This document shows, one piece after another, positions 44,099 through 53,166 of a stretch of 64,000 nucleotides of DNA (position 1 is the stretch's first letter; the number at the start of each line of letters is the position of its first letter). The notes under the pieces are model-generated. The model searched no databases. It was given only the letters and a program-made list of their open reading frames with translations, and was not told where the DNA came from. Position numbers and translations under genes: made by a program. Origin of the DNA: Metabacillus litoralis (GTDB lineage: Bacteria > Bacillota > Bacilli > Bacillales > Bacillaceae); contig NZ_CP033043.1 in the NCBI RefSeq assembly GCF_003667825.1, positions 5,092,501 through 5,156,500 on the forward strand, written 5' to 3'.

Positions 44099-44569
44099 CT
44101 ATCTTCCTCCCTAATAAATTCATACTTTATAGCTTACCATGTAATTTTTAAATATAGGACTATTTTGTGGATATAATTGGATTATTACTTTCTATTTCAA
44201 CTGTACTGTCTTTGATTTTAAGTAAAGATTGCCAAGGGTCTTGTAATGGAAGATTTTAAATAAACAAGCAGAAGTGTTGAATAAGAACGGTGAATACTTA
44301 TATGAAATAAAATATGATGAAATTAACTTCTTTTGAATGTTTAGTTCATTCGTTAAGAATATTGTAAGAATGATAATTTGAACGTGAAGGCTTTATAGTT
44401 GTCATTGATACATCAATAATTACCCATCTTTAAATATAATTGTTTTAGGTAAAAAGCTAACCAAAATCATATCCACTATAAAAATACCAATTATTTGGAA
44501 ATTAGATGGCATTTATTATTACAAAGAGGGAATGCTATTACTATACAAAAATTTAAAGGTAGGTTCGAA
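44099..44569. other. Gene-free stretch of about 470 bases
   Basis: A+T-rich region between divergent rsbQ and the flavoprotein gene. I see no RNA gene, terminator or repeat in it. It presumably holds promoters for both directions, but none stands out clearly. Confidence 0.4.
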
Positions 44570-45673
44570 ATGGAAATTGCTATCATGGGCGCCGGCCTCT
44601 CCGGTTTAGCGTGTGCCATTACTCTTGAAAGAAATGGTATAACTCCAACGATCTTTGAAAAACGAAGTAAAGTAGGGGATCGTTTTGTTAACGGAGAGGT
44701 ACTGCTGTCAATTTTCACAAGACCAGTTCATGATTGTATTGCATCATTATCAGAAGAGTATGGAATTTATCTTAAACCTACTTCAAATATTCAGAAAATG
44801 GAGCTTTATTCAAAATATGAAAAGGCGATCATAGAGGGACATTTAGGTTTCACAAATATTCGTGGCAGGGAACAGGATTCATTTGAATCTCAGCTAGAAC
44901 AACAAACCAAATCAGCCATTTATTTTAATTCCGAGGAAACATATGAACAATTACTTAGTAAATATTCACATGTAGTTATAGCAACTGGAGACGGAGCTTA
45001 TGCAAAGAAGACACGAAATTTCAGAGAAGATTTAACTGTATCTATAAAAGGCGCCACAATTGAAGGTAGTTTTGACCGCTATACTGTCATGGCTTGGATT
45101 GATTACGACCTAGCTCCTTATGGGTACTGCTTTCTTATTCCATTTTCAGAGAATGAAGCATCTATCTCTATTGCGATCCCAGATTTGCCCGTAAATGCGA
45201 ATGTAAACATCAATAATCTTTGGGATTTTTTTTACGAAAAAGTACGTTCTAAGTTTAAACAGGCATTACCTATAACCGATCAGTTTCAAGTTACTCGATA
45301 TCCAATAGGGATTTGCAGGTCAGGGCGGGTAGGAAATACTTTTTACATTGGAAATTGCTACGGAACCATGATGCCTTTTATGGGCTTTGGACAGTATGCA
45401 TCTATATTAAGTGGAATTTATGCCGCCTATGATTTGTGCGGTTTCGGAAAATATGAGGAGTTAATGAAACCATTTCGAAAGAGCTATGAAGATTCTCTAG
45501 TTTTAAGAAGAGCAATGGAACAATTATCGAATAATGGATTGGATCGAATCATTCACTCACTAGGAGGTTACTGGGGAGAAAAGTTGTTCCACACGAAAAC
45601 GATTAACCCGCTTAAAGTCGCAAGCTATTTACTTCGACCCTATATAAAAATAAAAAAAGGAGGGATCTCATAA
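44570..45673 (+). CDS. FAD-dependent oxidoreductase (geranylgeranyl-reductase/monooxygenase-like)
   Basis: This 367-residue flavoprotein has an N-terminal dinucleotide motif I-M-G-A-G-L-S-G-L-A-C-A with E-K-R near residue 31. A second FAD contact region is A-T-G-D-G near 140, and F-Y-I-G-N-C-Y-G-T-M-M-P near 275 takes the place of the usual G-D-A-A motif. It resembles geranylgeranyl-reductase-type flavoproteins, but the altered third motif makes the reaction uncertain. The start at 44570 follows AAAGGTAGG; the longer frame from 44495 is unsupported. Its stop overlaps the ATG of the DUF3231 gene (TAATG), so the pair is translationally coupled. Confidence 0.78.
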   Translation: MEIAIMGAGLSGLACAITLERNGITPTIFEKRSKVGDRFVNGEVLLSIFTRPVHDCIASLSEEYGIYLKPTSNIQKMELYSKYEKAIIEGHLGFTNIRGREQDSFESQLEQQTKSAIYFNSEETYEQLLSKYSHVVIATGDGAYAKKTRNFREDLTVSIKGATIEGSFDRYTVMAWIDYDLAPYGYCFLIPFSENEASISIAIPDLPVNANVNINNLWDFFYEKVRSKFKQALPITDQFQVTRYPIGICRSGRVGNTFYIGNCYGTMMPFMGFGQYASILSGIYAAYDLCGFGKYEELMKPFRKSYEDSLVLRRAMEQLSNNGLDRIIHSLGGYWGEKLFHTKTINPLKVASYLLRPYIKIKKGGIS

Positions 45674-46665
45674 TGAGAAGCCCAAAGTCAATTTCCCTAA
45701 CATCTTCTGAACTTGGCTATCTATGGACCGGCTATTCTATCAATGAAATGTCAAAGTGGTATCTAACATTATTTCGTGAGCAATCACAGGATGAAAAAAT
45801 TAAGGATTTATATACATATGCGTTAAAGAATACAAATGAAATTCTTATTGAACGGGAAAAATTACTTAGTAAGGAGGGATATCCAATCCCAATTGGCTTT
45901 TCGGAATCGGATATTCATGTAAGCTCTCCCATTTTGTTTTCAGATCGATTTTTGTTGTACTATCTGCATATTGGGTCCCGTCTAGGTCTTGAATTCCACT
46001 CTAGATCGTTAGCTTCAGCCACGAGAGTAGATATACGCAAATATCATACTAATTGTTTAAATTCTACTACCCAATTAAATGAGAGAGTGATGGATATTCT
46101 ACTAGATAAAGGGTTCTATTGGAGAACACCGACATTACCCGCACCGACATATCCGGAGTATATTCAAAAAAATGATTATTTAAATGGATGGCATGGAGAT
46201 AATCGTCCAATTAATAGTATGGAGCTTGCTAACCTCTATCTAAACATGGATCTTCTAATGATTATAGAAGCACTGTGTATAGGTTTTGCCCAAACTTCTG
46301 ACTCTGATGAAATAGCTGAATTACTTCTAAGAGGGGTTAAGATAGCAAAAAAACAATATCATGCATTGGCTGAATTGTTAGAGAAAGACGAATTACCAAT
46401 TCCGCCAGGTTTTTCAGCAGAAATAACCAATTCAAAGAAAAGAGTATTATCCGACCGAATCATGGTGACGCATTTTGCTGGTTTACTTGGTTCATTATTG
46501 TCCCAATATGGCTTTTCTCTAGGTGCTGTAATGAAACATGATTTAGTTGCAACCTATTCAACTCTAATTGTTAAAGCTGGCGCTGTTTCGGAGAAGGTTA
46601 CTCGACTCCTTATTGAAAAAGAATGGTTGGAAAAGGTGCCAGGAGCAATAGGCCATAATAATTGA
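45673..46665 (+). CDS. DUF3231-family protein
   Basis: This 330-residue protein consists of two similar halves, each starting L-x-x-x-E-L-x-x-L-W or M-E-L-A-N-L-Y and containing P-I-P-I-G-F / P-I-P-P-G-F and S-D-R. This is the mark of duplicated DUF3231 domains, which are predicted helical bundles of unknown function, common in spore-formers. AAAGGAGGG precedes the ATG, and the upstream flavoprotein stop overlaps the start. The tight pairing suggests a joint function, possibly redox or lipid-related, but nothing in the sequence decides this. Confidence 0.8.
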   Translation: MRSPKSISLTSSELGYLWTGYSINEMSKWYLTLFREQSQDEKIKDLYTYALKNTNEILIEREKLLSKEGYPIPIGFSESDIHVSSPILFSDRFLLYYLHIGSRLGLEFHSRSLASATRVDIRKYHTNCLNSTTQLNERVMDILLDKGFYWRTPTLPAPTYPEYIQKNDYLNGWHGDNRPINSMELANLYLNMDLLMIIEALCIGFAQTSDSDEIAELLLRGVKIAKKQYHALAELLEKDELPIPPGFSAEITNSKKRVLSDRIMVTHFAGLLGSLLSQYGFSLGAVMKHDLVATYSTLIVKAGAVSEKVTRLLIEKEWLEKVPGAIGHNN

Positions 46666-46779
46666 TAGTCGAAGATAAATAGGCTAGGAATCTTGTTAAA
46701 GTTAAACTTAAATTAAAAAGATAAAGCACATCCGAAAAATTCAGATATGCTTAACTGATGTATATTGGAGTCGCCTTTG

Positions 46780-48255
46780 TCACACTGTTTTCTTAACTAT
46801 TTTTAGGTCTCTTTCTTTAGACAAGTTACTTTTCTTAGCCTTTCTAGGTGTAAAGAATGAGATGATTAAGGCGATAAAAGACAGAACTAACATAAATACA
46901 TAGGCATCACTCGATCCATATATAGATGCTAATTTAGACGCTTGTGTAGCTGTAATATTTGCATTTTCCGTATATAAAACAGTTGCATGTGAAGTTGATT
47001 GAATTGTATATATTGTAACGACAACGGCTGTACCAACGGCACCTGCTAATTGACGGACTGTATTATTTAATGCTGAACCGTGTGAACCTAATTCGCGAGG
47101 AAGAGCGTTCAACCCAGCTGTATTTAGTGGCATAGTAATGAAACTCAATCCAATTCTTAGAATACAAGTGCGAATCATTAAATACATGTAGGTAGTAGAT
47201 TCTTTTAATTCGGTCACTCCCCACATGGAGATAATGATAAAGATTAAACCTGTAATAAAGAGTGGCTTGGCACCGTATTTATCAAACATTTTCCCTGTAA
47301 CAGGGGATAAGAAGGCATTTATTACAGCTCCTGGAAGTAAAAGTAGCCCAGCTTCAAAGGCGGTAAAGCCCCGGCCATCTTGCAAATAAATCGGTAAAAG
47401 TATTAAATCTGCGTACATAATCAATGTAACTAGTACATTGATTATCGAAGTGAGAGTAAATATTTTATATTTAAATACAGATAAATTTAATAAAGGGTCA
47501 TTGGATTTTAACTGACGCAAACAAAATATCGTCGTAAAGATCATCCCAACAATAATTGTTGATAGAACAATAGGACTATCCCATCCCTTACTACCAGCAC
47601 TACTAAATCCAAAGAGAATACAACCAAAACCAATAGTAGATAGAATCACACTTGTAGTGTCCAATTTTGCTTTTATTGTTTCTGAAACATTCATTAAATA
47701 TTTATAGGCTAGTGCAATGACGATTAAAACAAATGGGATTAATCCGATAAACAGCCATCTCCATGAAACATATTCAACGATAAACCCAGATAAAGTTGGA
47801 GCAATAGCTGGTGCGAAAATCATCGCAAACCCAATTATCCCCATAACACTTCCGCGTTTTTCACTTGGATATAAATATAAAATAACTGTCATTAATAAAG
47901 GGACAATAATACCTGCACCAATAGCTTGAATTAATCTTCCAGTTAAAAGTATGCTAAAATCCAAAGCACTTGCACATAGCACTGATCCTATGAATAAAAA
48001 GAACATTGAGCTAATAAAAAGCTGTCTTGTTGAAAATCTTTTCATTAAAAAGGCTGTAATAGGAACTAACACACCGTTAACTAACATAAAACCTGTTGAT
48101 AACCACTGTACAGTTGCAGGTGTTACCTTGAATATGTCCATTAAACTACTCATTGCTACATTTAATAATGTCTGATTTAGCGTAGATAAAAAACAACCAG
48201 CAATAAGTACAGTTAATAAGATTTTTTTATTCCTCTCCGATATTTCCTTCTGCAT
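46780..48255 (-). CDS. DHA2-family MFS multidrug exporter
   Basis: This 491-residue, 14-segment major facilitator of the EmrB/LmrB class has L-N-Q-T-L-L-N-V-A near residue 27, the loop M-K-R-F-S-T-R-Q-L near 65 and G-R-L-I-Q-A-I-G-A-G-I-I-V-P-L near 105. The C-terminus is basic. It exports drugs with the proton gradient. It is divergent from a TetR regulator, with a perfect inverted repeat 31 bases before its start, so it is surely the repressor's target. Substrate unknown. Confidence 0.92.
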   Translation of the reverse strand: MQKEISERNKKILLTVLIAGCFLSTLNQTLLNVAMSSLMDIFKVTPATVQWLSTGFMLVNGVLVPITAFLMKRFSTRQLFISSMFFLFIGSVLCASALDFSILLTGRLIQAIGAGIIVPLLMTVILYLYPSEKRGSVMGIIGFAMIFAPAIAPTLSGFIVEYVSWRWLFIGLIPFVLIVIALAYKYLMNVSETIKAKLDTTSVILSTIGFGCILFGFSSAGSKGWDSPIVLSTIIVGMIFTTIFCLRQLKSNDPLLNLSVFKYKIFTLTSIINVLVTLIMYADLILLPIYLQDGRGFTAFEAGLLLLPGAVINAFLSPVTGKMFDKYGAKPLFITGLIFIIISMWGVTELKESTTYMYLMIRTCILRIGLSFITMPLNTAGLNALPRELGSHGSALNNTVRQLAGAVGTAVVVTIYTIQSTSHATVLYTENANITATQASKLASIYGSSDAYVFMLVLSFIALIISFFTPRKAKKSNLSKERDLKIVKKTV

Positions 48256-48285
48256 TCAGAAACTCCTTTCACTTTAAAGGTTGAG

Positions 48286-48306
48286 TTATCGACATTGTGT
48301 CGATAA
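48286..48306. promoter_or_regulatory. TetR operator between exporter and regulator
   Basis: TTATCGACA-TTG-TGTCGATAA is a perfect 9-3-9 palindrome. One more half-site TGTCGATAA stands at 48389-48397, close to the regulator gene. Confidence 0.72.
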
Positions 48307-48428
48307 AATTGATAGTAACAAAATATACTAACCTTTACCATGAACAGTTTTTTTAAAAGTGTTCACTAATAGACAAGGGGAAAGCATGTGTCGATAAAGG
48401 AATAAAAAATCTACAAAGGAGTTTTGGG

Positions 48429-48977
48429 ATGTCTACTACAAAAAAAGAAGATCCTCGTACAACTCGTACAAAGGAAATGTTGAAAAAAGCTGTTCTATCT
48501 CTATTAAAGGAAGAAGGATCTATTTCAAGTATTAATGTACAAAAGGTTGCAGCAAAAGCTGGTTTGAATCGGACAACTTTTTACTTGCATTACCAAGATA
48601 TACAGGATTTATTGATTACAATTACTGATGAGATAGTAAATGAGCTTTCCGATAAAATTGTTGCTTTAATTCATGCAGAGGACTTAACGGAAAAACAACA
48701 GCTTACACAATTACTCGATTATTTATATGTACATAGAAATGATCTACTTAATTTGTTCAATATGAATAAGTTTGAAGAGCAATTGTTTTCACTACTAAAA
48801 AAATTAGTGGAAACAAGGAGGAAGAGGACAATGAAGGATCTGCCAGAGGATTATGTTTCTGTTGATATTAAGACAGCCTCATTGGTAGGGATTATTATGT
48901 GGTGGATAAGAAAGGGTCTTCATCATAGTTCAGACTATATAGCAGATCAAATCTATTTGATGTATAGGGTACAATAA
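48429..48977 (+). CDS. TetR-family repressor of the DHA2 exporter
   Basis: This 182-residue regulator has an N-terminal TetR helix-turn-helix (V-Q-K-V-A-A-K-A-G-L-N-R-T-T-F-Y-L-H-Y near residues 37-55) and a helical ligand domain ending W-W-I-R-K-G-L, which resembles TetR proteins with the TetR_C_7-type C-terminus. It is divergent from the DHA2 exporter and shares the operator at 48286. AAAGGAG precedes the ATG. Confidence 0.9.
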   Translation: MSTTKKEDPRTTRTKEMLKKAVLSLLKEEGSISSINVQKVAAKAGLNRTTFYLHYQDIQDLLITITDEIVNELSDKIVALIHAEDLTEKQQLTQLLDYLYVHRNDLLNLFNMNKFEEQLFSLLKKLVETRRKRTMKDLPEDYVSVDIKTASLVGIIMWWIRKGLHHSSDYIADQIYLMYRVQ

Positions 48978-49115
48978 TTTTAACGACTAATATCATGAGT
49001 ATTGATAAACGATTATCATTAGACGTGTGAAATAGCTCTTTTGCAAAAAAGCGCATTTGCTTCGAAAGGGTTTGTTTATCTAATTCTACCAAATTAGAAC
49101 AAGGAGAGAAGAATA

Positions 49116-49697
49116 ATGGAGATAACACCAGTAGTATTAGAAGGAGATAGAGTAAAGATACAACCTATGGAAGATGATCACGTACAGGAATTATTTGATG
49201 CGGGAAATCATCCAGATATATGGGCATACATGCCAATGAAGGTTCAATCGATTGAAGATATGAAGTGCCTTGTGAATGGAGCACTTCTAGCAAGAGAGCA
49301 AGGAAGCGAATTTCCTTTTGTTATCTACGATAAGGAATCGGGGAAAATAGTGGGAAGCACTCGTTTTCTTAATATATCCATCGCAAACCGTAACTTGGAA
49401 ATTGGTTGGACATGGCTGTCTCCAACTGTTTGGAGAACTAGAGTAAATACAGAATGTAAGTATCTTCTTTTGAAACACTGCTTTGAGACACATGAGACGA
49501 TTCGTGTTCAGTTAAAAACAGATAGTCGTAATGTGCGGTCTCAGCAGGCAATGGAACGGCTGGGTGCGGTAAAAGAAGGAGTGCTTCGGAATCATGTAGT
49601 TATGCCTGACGGTTATCTAAGAGACTCTGTTTTTTACAGTATTATCGATCAAGAATGGGTGCTAGTGAAGGAGAAATTGGAGAGTATGCTACGGTAG
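49116..49697 (+). CDS. GNAT-family N-acetyltransferase (RimJ/RimL-like)
   Basis: This 193-residue acetyltransferase has a G-S-T-R-F-L-N strand, E-I-G-W-T-W-L near residue 90 and T-D-S-R-N-V-R-S-Q-Q-A-M-E-R-L-G-A near 135-150. This is the pattern of the RimJ/L subfamily that acetylates protein N-termini or small amines with acetyl-CoA. The usual Q/RxxGxG loop is replaced by W-R-T-R-V-N, a feature of some members. AAGGAGAG precedes the ATG. An A+T palindrome (49003-49018, TGATAA...TTATCA) lies upstream and loosely resembles a Fur box. Confidence 0.87.
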   Translation: MEITPVVLEGDRVKIQPMEDDHVQELFDAGNHPDIWAYMPMKVQSIEDMKCLVNGALLAREQGSEFPFVIYDKESGKIVGSTRFLNISIANRNLEIGWTWLSPTVWRTRVNTECKYLLLKHCFETHETIRVQLKTDSRNVRSQQAMERLGAVKEGVLRNHVVMPDGYLRDSVFYSIIDQEWVLVKEKLESMLR

Positions 49698-49752
49698 TTC
49701 AGTATTTTGGAAGTGTTCCTTATTAAACTAAATATGCTAGAGTTGAAGATTC

Positions 49753-49775
49753 AGGGTTGCTGCGGCAGCCCTTTT
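49753..49775 (+). terminator. Intrinsic terminator
   Basis: AGGGTTGC/GCAGCCCT (one G-T) with loop TGCG and T-run, after the acetyltransferase gene. Confidence 0.78.
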
Positions 49776-49866
49776 GTTATGCCTCTAACGGGAGTGTACT
49801 GAACAAGAAGTTCTTTTTAGACTCTAAAGAATATACATATAACATTAAGTGTAAATGGGGGATGGA

Positions 49867-51033
49867 ATGAACTCGCAAGGGAGAGTATGTTTAAGTGTTG
49901 GCTGGATCACTTTGTTTCTCATGGGTACTGATTTATTTGTAGTATCTCCGTTACTACCGTTCATTTCGGAAGCATATCATGTTAGTTCAGCGATGACAGG
50001 ATGGATGATAACTGTTTTTGCTGTAACATATGCTATTGTAGCACCTTTTTTTGGTTGGGCTTCAGATAAAAATGGAAGAGGAATTTTTATTACGTTTGGG
50101 TTATTGTTATTTTCCTTCTCTAATATCTTAACCGCTTTTTCACCTTCTTTCACCTGGTTAATCATTAGTCGCATTTTAGCTGGTTTGTCGGTTGCTGCAA
50201 TTACTCCTCTAATTTACGCCATTATCGGGGATCTTGCACCATCAAGTCGGAGGGGAACTTGGCTTTCAATTGTTGTTTCAGGACATCTAACAGCTCTTTG
50301 GGCAGGAGCACCAGTCGGTACGTTACTAGAGCATTTTCTTGGTTGGCGTTCAGTATTTGTTGTAATGGCTATTATAGGGACTATTTTAGCGGTAGTAAAT
50401 TTCAAAACATGGAAATATGTCCCTAAAAGTGATGTGACAAGAAATTTACTAGAAGGAAATCTACTAAGAATACTTGGTTCGGTAAGTGTAACCACCATTT
50501 GGGCGATTTCAATGTATGCTCTATATGTTTACTTAGGAGCAGCTCTTTATTCTGAAAATGGATTCTCATCATCAGAAATCGCATTAGCTGTTACTTTTTA
50601 TGGGATTGGTGCTGTTTTAGGAAGTCTTATAAGTGGAAAGTTTACAGATAGGTTTGGTGCAGGGAAGATTTCGAGAGCTACACTAATTATTTTAACTGTA
50701 CTATTCGTTTGTTTAGGAATATTCTTCTCATATGGCTATTGGATTTATTTCTTTTTGTTCCTATGGGCTTTAGTTGGGTATGCAGGATTTACATCATACC
50801 AAGCACGATTAGCAGTCGAATATCCAAAGGAACGAGGTATCGTTATGGCGTGGAATAATACAGCTCTGTATATTGGTATCACCATTGGTTCAATGATTGG
50901 TGGTTATGTCATATCTAATTGGGGTTATCTATTCCTTCCATATATTTGTAGCGTTGCAGCCATTATTAGTTTTGTTCTTAGTAACCAAAATGTCCAAGAA
51001 ACAAAAAAAGAATCAGCTTTACAGGCTGATTGA
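49867..51033 (+). CDS. MFS transporter (DHA1/arabinose-efflux-like)
   Basis: This 388-residue twelve-segment permease has F-V-V-S-P-L-L-P near its start, the loop motif F-G-W-A-S-D-K-N-G-R near residue 64 and R-I-L-A-G-L-S-V-A-A-I-T-P near 105. The nearest groups are YdhP/NepI-type sugar or nucleoside efflux proteins; the substrate is open. ATG 49867 after GGGGGATGGA is preferred to the ATG at 49855, which lies in the ribosome site. It is convergent with the zinc-binding protein gene. Confidence 0.87.
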   Translation: MNSQGRVCLSVGWITLFLMGTDLFVVSPLLPFISEAYHVSSAMTGWMITVFAVTYAIVAPFFGWASDKNGRGIFITFGLLLFSFSNILTAFSPSFTWLIISRILAGLSVAAITPLIYAIIGDLAPSSRRGTWLSIVVSGHLTALWAGAPVGTLLEHFLGWRSVFVVMAIIGTILAVVNFKTWKYVPKSDVTRNLLEGNLLRILGSVSVTTIWAISMYALYVYLGAALYSENGFSSSEIALAVTFYGIGAVLGSLISGKFTDRFGAGKISRATLIILTVLFVCLGIFFSYGYWIYFFLFLWALVGYAGFTSYQARLAVEYPKERGIVMAWNNTALYIGITIGSMIGGYVISNWGYLFLPYICSVAAIISFVLSNQNVQETKKESALQAD

Positions 51034-51077
51034 TGACCTCAAGATGAAGCTTTTAGAAAAATGCGTTTTAAACATAA

Positions 51078-51107
51078 AATGAGGTATGTTTACAACCATA
51101 CCTCATT
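51078..51107 (-). terminator. Terminator after the zinc-binding protein gene
   Basis: AATGAGGTATG/CATACCTCATT, an 11-bp stem with an eight-base loop. On the minus strand it is followed by a T-rich run. Confidence 0.7.
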
Positions 51108-51124
51108 GGCAACACATCATCTTA

Positions 51125-52279
51125 TTAATTTAACACAGTTTTAAGCGTTTCAATGTTTTTCTCCATAATACTGAAATAATCTTCATTATTTTTTATGTCT
51201 TCTTCTGTTACGGATTCAAGATTATGAAGGGTAAGTGACTTAGCGCCGATTTCATCTTGGATGACTTTCGCTACGTTAGATTGTACATTTTGTTCAAATA
51301 AAACGTATTTTAAATGATGCTCTTCGGATTCTGTAATAATTTCTGTAAGTTGTTGTTGACTAGGCTCCTGAGAAGGAGAAAGACCTGCTATTGCAATTTG
51401 TTCAAGGCCATATCGATCCTGCCAATATCCGTAAGCAGCATGTGAGACTAGAATGTATTTTGTTTTTGAATTTTCAAGAGTTTCATGAAATGTTTGATCT
51501 AGAGCAGTTAAATCGGCTTTTAGATTTGTGAAATTATCCTCAAATATTTCCTTTGATTCTGGCTTTAGTTCTATTAGTGCATTTTTAATGTTTTCTGCTA
51601 GTTTAATAGAGAGTATTGGATCAAGCCAAACATGTGGATCTTGATCTCCGTGAAGATGATGTTCATCCTCATGAGCGGCATTATCTTCATGTGAGTGTTT
51701 TTCCGCATGAGCAGCATTACCTTCATGTGAGTGTTCTTCCGCATGAGCAGCATTATCTTCATCTGAGTGTTCTTCCGCATGAGCAGTATCATCTTCATGT
51801 GAGTGTTCTTCCGCATGAGCAGCATTATCTTCATGTGAATGTTCTTCCGCATGAGTAGCATTATCTTTATGTGAGTGTTCTTCAGGTGTTTTAAGTAGTT
51901 CAATACCTTCGGCGGCTTTCAATATGTGAACGTCTTCTTTCTGTAACGTCTCTTCAGCTTGTTCAGCAAAACCTTCTACACCAGCACCAGTATAGATAAA
52001 TAAATCTGAATCAGCGATATTTTTCATTGTTTTAACAGTTGGCTCATATATATGAGCATCAACATTTGGAGGGTAAACACTAGTGACTGTAATCTCATCT
52101 CCACCAATTTTTTTCGTGAAATCCTCTAATGGGAAAATGGTTGTGTATACCTCTAGCTTACTATTAGTATCATTTTTGCTTTCTGTAGCGTTTGTAGTTT
52201 GATCTTCTTGATTCCCACATCCTGTTAATAGAAGACCTATTGTTAGCATCGAGGTTAGTAAATAAGATTTTGTATTCAT
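51125..52279 (-). CDS. znuA: Zinc ABC transporter substrate-binding lipoprotein with His-rich repeats
   Basis: This 384-residue cluster-9 metal receptor has a lipobox L-L-T-G-C near residue 21. Metal ligands are expected at His in N-V-D-A-H-I-Y-E-P (near 76), D-P-H-V-W-L-D-P, V-S-H-A-A-Y-G-Y-W and the C-terminal Asp region. Residues 133-204 are six tandem 12-residue units of the E-E-H-S-H-E-D-N-A-A-H-A type, followed by a partial seventh. His-rich loops are usual in ZnuA/AdcA, but this exact tandem expansion is striking. A Zur-box-like site precedes it. No ATPase or membrane subunit lies beside it, so it must use a ZnuBC encoded elsewhere. Confidence 0.92.
   Translation of the reverse strand: MNTKSYLLTSMLTIGLLLTGCGNQEDQTTNATESKNDTNSKLEVYTTIFPLEDFTKKIGGDEITVTSVYPPNVDAHIYEPTVKTMKNIADSDLFIYTGAGVEGFAEQAEETLQKEDVHILKAAEGIELLKTPEEHSHKDNATHAEEHSHEDNAAHAEEHSHEDDTAHAEEHSDEDNAAHAEEHSHEGNAAHAEKHSHEDNAAHEDEHHLHGDQDPHVWLDPILSIKLAENIKNALIELKPESKEIFEDNFTNLKADLTALDQTFHETLENSKTKYILVSHAAYGYWQDRYGLEQIAIAGLSPSQEPSQQQLTEIITESEEHHLKYVLFEQNVQSNVAKVIQDEIGAKSLTLHNLESVTEEDIKNNEDYFSIMEKNIETLKTVLN
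51668..51883 (-). repeat. Six tandem 36-bp repeats coding 12-residue His/Glu/Asp units
   Basis: The units are in-frame inside the zinc receptor gene and differ by a few substitutions (for example H-S-H-K-D-N, H-S-D-E-D-N, H-S-H-E-G-N). The repeat also opens long shadow frames on both strands, which are not genes. Confidence 0.9.
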
Positions 52280-52320
52280 GGTTAAACTCCTAACATTTTG
52301 TTTTTAAAATTATCCGACTT

Positions 52321-52341
52321 AAATAGTAATGATTACGATTT
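52321..52341. promoter_or_regulatory. Zur box upstream of znuA
   Basis: A 21-bp palindrome (AAATAGTAAT-G-ATTACGATTT) with one mismatch to the Bacillus Zur consensus, about 40 bases upstream of the znuA start. Confidence 0.75.
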
Positions 52342-52506
52342 GTATTCTACACTCAAAATTTGGTTATGTAAATAATATTTTCTCACTGTTATAAAAAGTA
52401 GAACCTTGAGTGTGTAGTGAATATAAGTATGACATTGTCGCTGGAGATGAAACTTTACATCTAAGGCACATTTGACTTTAGGGAAGCAAGGTATTATAAT
52501 TTGAAT

Positions 52507-52527
52507 AAATCGTAACCATTTCGATTT
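52507..52527. promoter_or_regulatory. Zur-box-like site upstream of rpmE2
   Basis: The 21-bp site AAATCGTAAC-C-ATTTCGATTT has two mismatches to the Zur consensus and lies 23 bases before the L31 gene. Confidence 0.65.
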
Positions 52528-52550
52528 GAATAAATGATGAGGTGATTAAA

Positions 52551-52805
52551 ATGAAACCCAATATACATCCTGACTATCAAAAAGTGGTATTTATGGATAC
52601 GAACAGTGGATTTAAATTTTTAACAGGTTCTACAAAACGCTCAAATGAAACAATTGACTGGGAGGACGGAAATACATATCCACTAATAAAGGTAGAGATT
52701 AGTTCTGACACTCATCCATTTTATACAGGGGTACAAAAATTCACTGATAAAGGTGGAAGAGTGGACCGCTTCTTACAAAAATACAATATGAAAAAGAATA
52801 GCTAA
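52551..52805 (+). CDS. rpmE2: Zinc-independent ribosomal protein L31 type B
   Basis: This 84-residue L31 paralogue begins M-K-P-N-I-H-P-D-Y and contains [14 protein letters not shown] and D-K-G-G-R-V-D-R-F. It lacks the CxxC pairs of zinc-binding L31. In B. subtilis the equivalent (YtiA) replaces zinc-L31 during zinc starvation and so frees zinc from ribosomes. ATG 52551 follows GAGGTGAT; the longer GTG frame at 52542 lies within that site. A Zur-type palindrome precedes it. Confidence 0.93.
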   Translation: MKPNIHPDYQKVVFMDTNSGFKFLTGSTKRSNETIDWEDGNTYPLIKVEISSDTHPFYTGVQKFTDKGGRVDRFLQKYNMKKNS

Positions 52806-52815
52806 TTGGGAAATA

Positions 52816-53166
52816 TTGATGACTGATAAAATGATGGAGCTATTTGCTAAAAGTATTATTGCTTCTCTTCCAAGCGAGAAAAGAAAGCTATATCAATTCA
52901 TTGAAGGTGTAGAGGATAGCTTGGCACAGCAATCGAAATCAAAGGAACAGTTTTTAACTCTTCTTAAAGAGCATTCCCCGCACCATCAAGCAGCCAAACG
53001 TTTTCATCTAACAATTGATGAAACACTAAAGCTCATGCATCAAATTGAGGATGAAATAAACTCTAAACTAGAAGAGAAAATAAGTAGCTACAAGTGGATT
53101 GATTATACTAGACATTTCAACAAAAATAATGAAAGAGACAAAAGGTATTATCTCTTTCTGTCATAA
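52816..53166 (+). CDS. Small helical protein of unknown function in the zinc locus
   Basis: This protein of about 116 residues (115 from ATG 52819) is predicted nearly all helical. A central segment A-A-K-R-F-H-L-T-I-D-E-T-L-K-L-M-H looks like a helix-turn-helix. It is charged, with no Cys and several His. It begins ten bases after rpmE2, so it is likely co-transcribed from the same Zur-controlled promoter, and a strong terminator ends both. Family not recognised; a regulatory or adaptor role is conceivable but unsupported. Confidence 0.6.
   Translation: MMTDKMMELFAKSIIASLPSEKRKLYQFIEGVEDSLAQQSKSKEQFLTLLKEHSPHHQAAKRFHLTIDETLKLMHQIEDEINSKLEEKISSYKWIDYTRHFNKNNERDKRYYLFLS

Noticed and set aside
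49003..49018. Fur box upstream of the acetyltransferase gene
   Set aside because: The palindrome TGATAA...TTATCA is one base longer than the 7-1-7 Fur pattern, and no iron-related gene is adjacent.
51668..51883. 36-bp periodicity suggestive of a CRISPR array
   Set aside because: The units are contiguous without spacers and are in-frame coding repeats of a metal receptor.
51598..51903. Long open frames on both strands over the 36-bp repeats
   Set aside because: They arise because the repeat length is a multiple of three; they have no ribosome site, and the znuA frame has clear homology.
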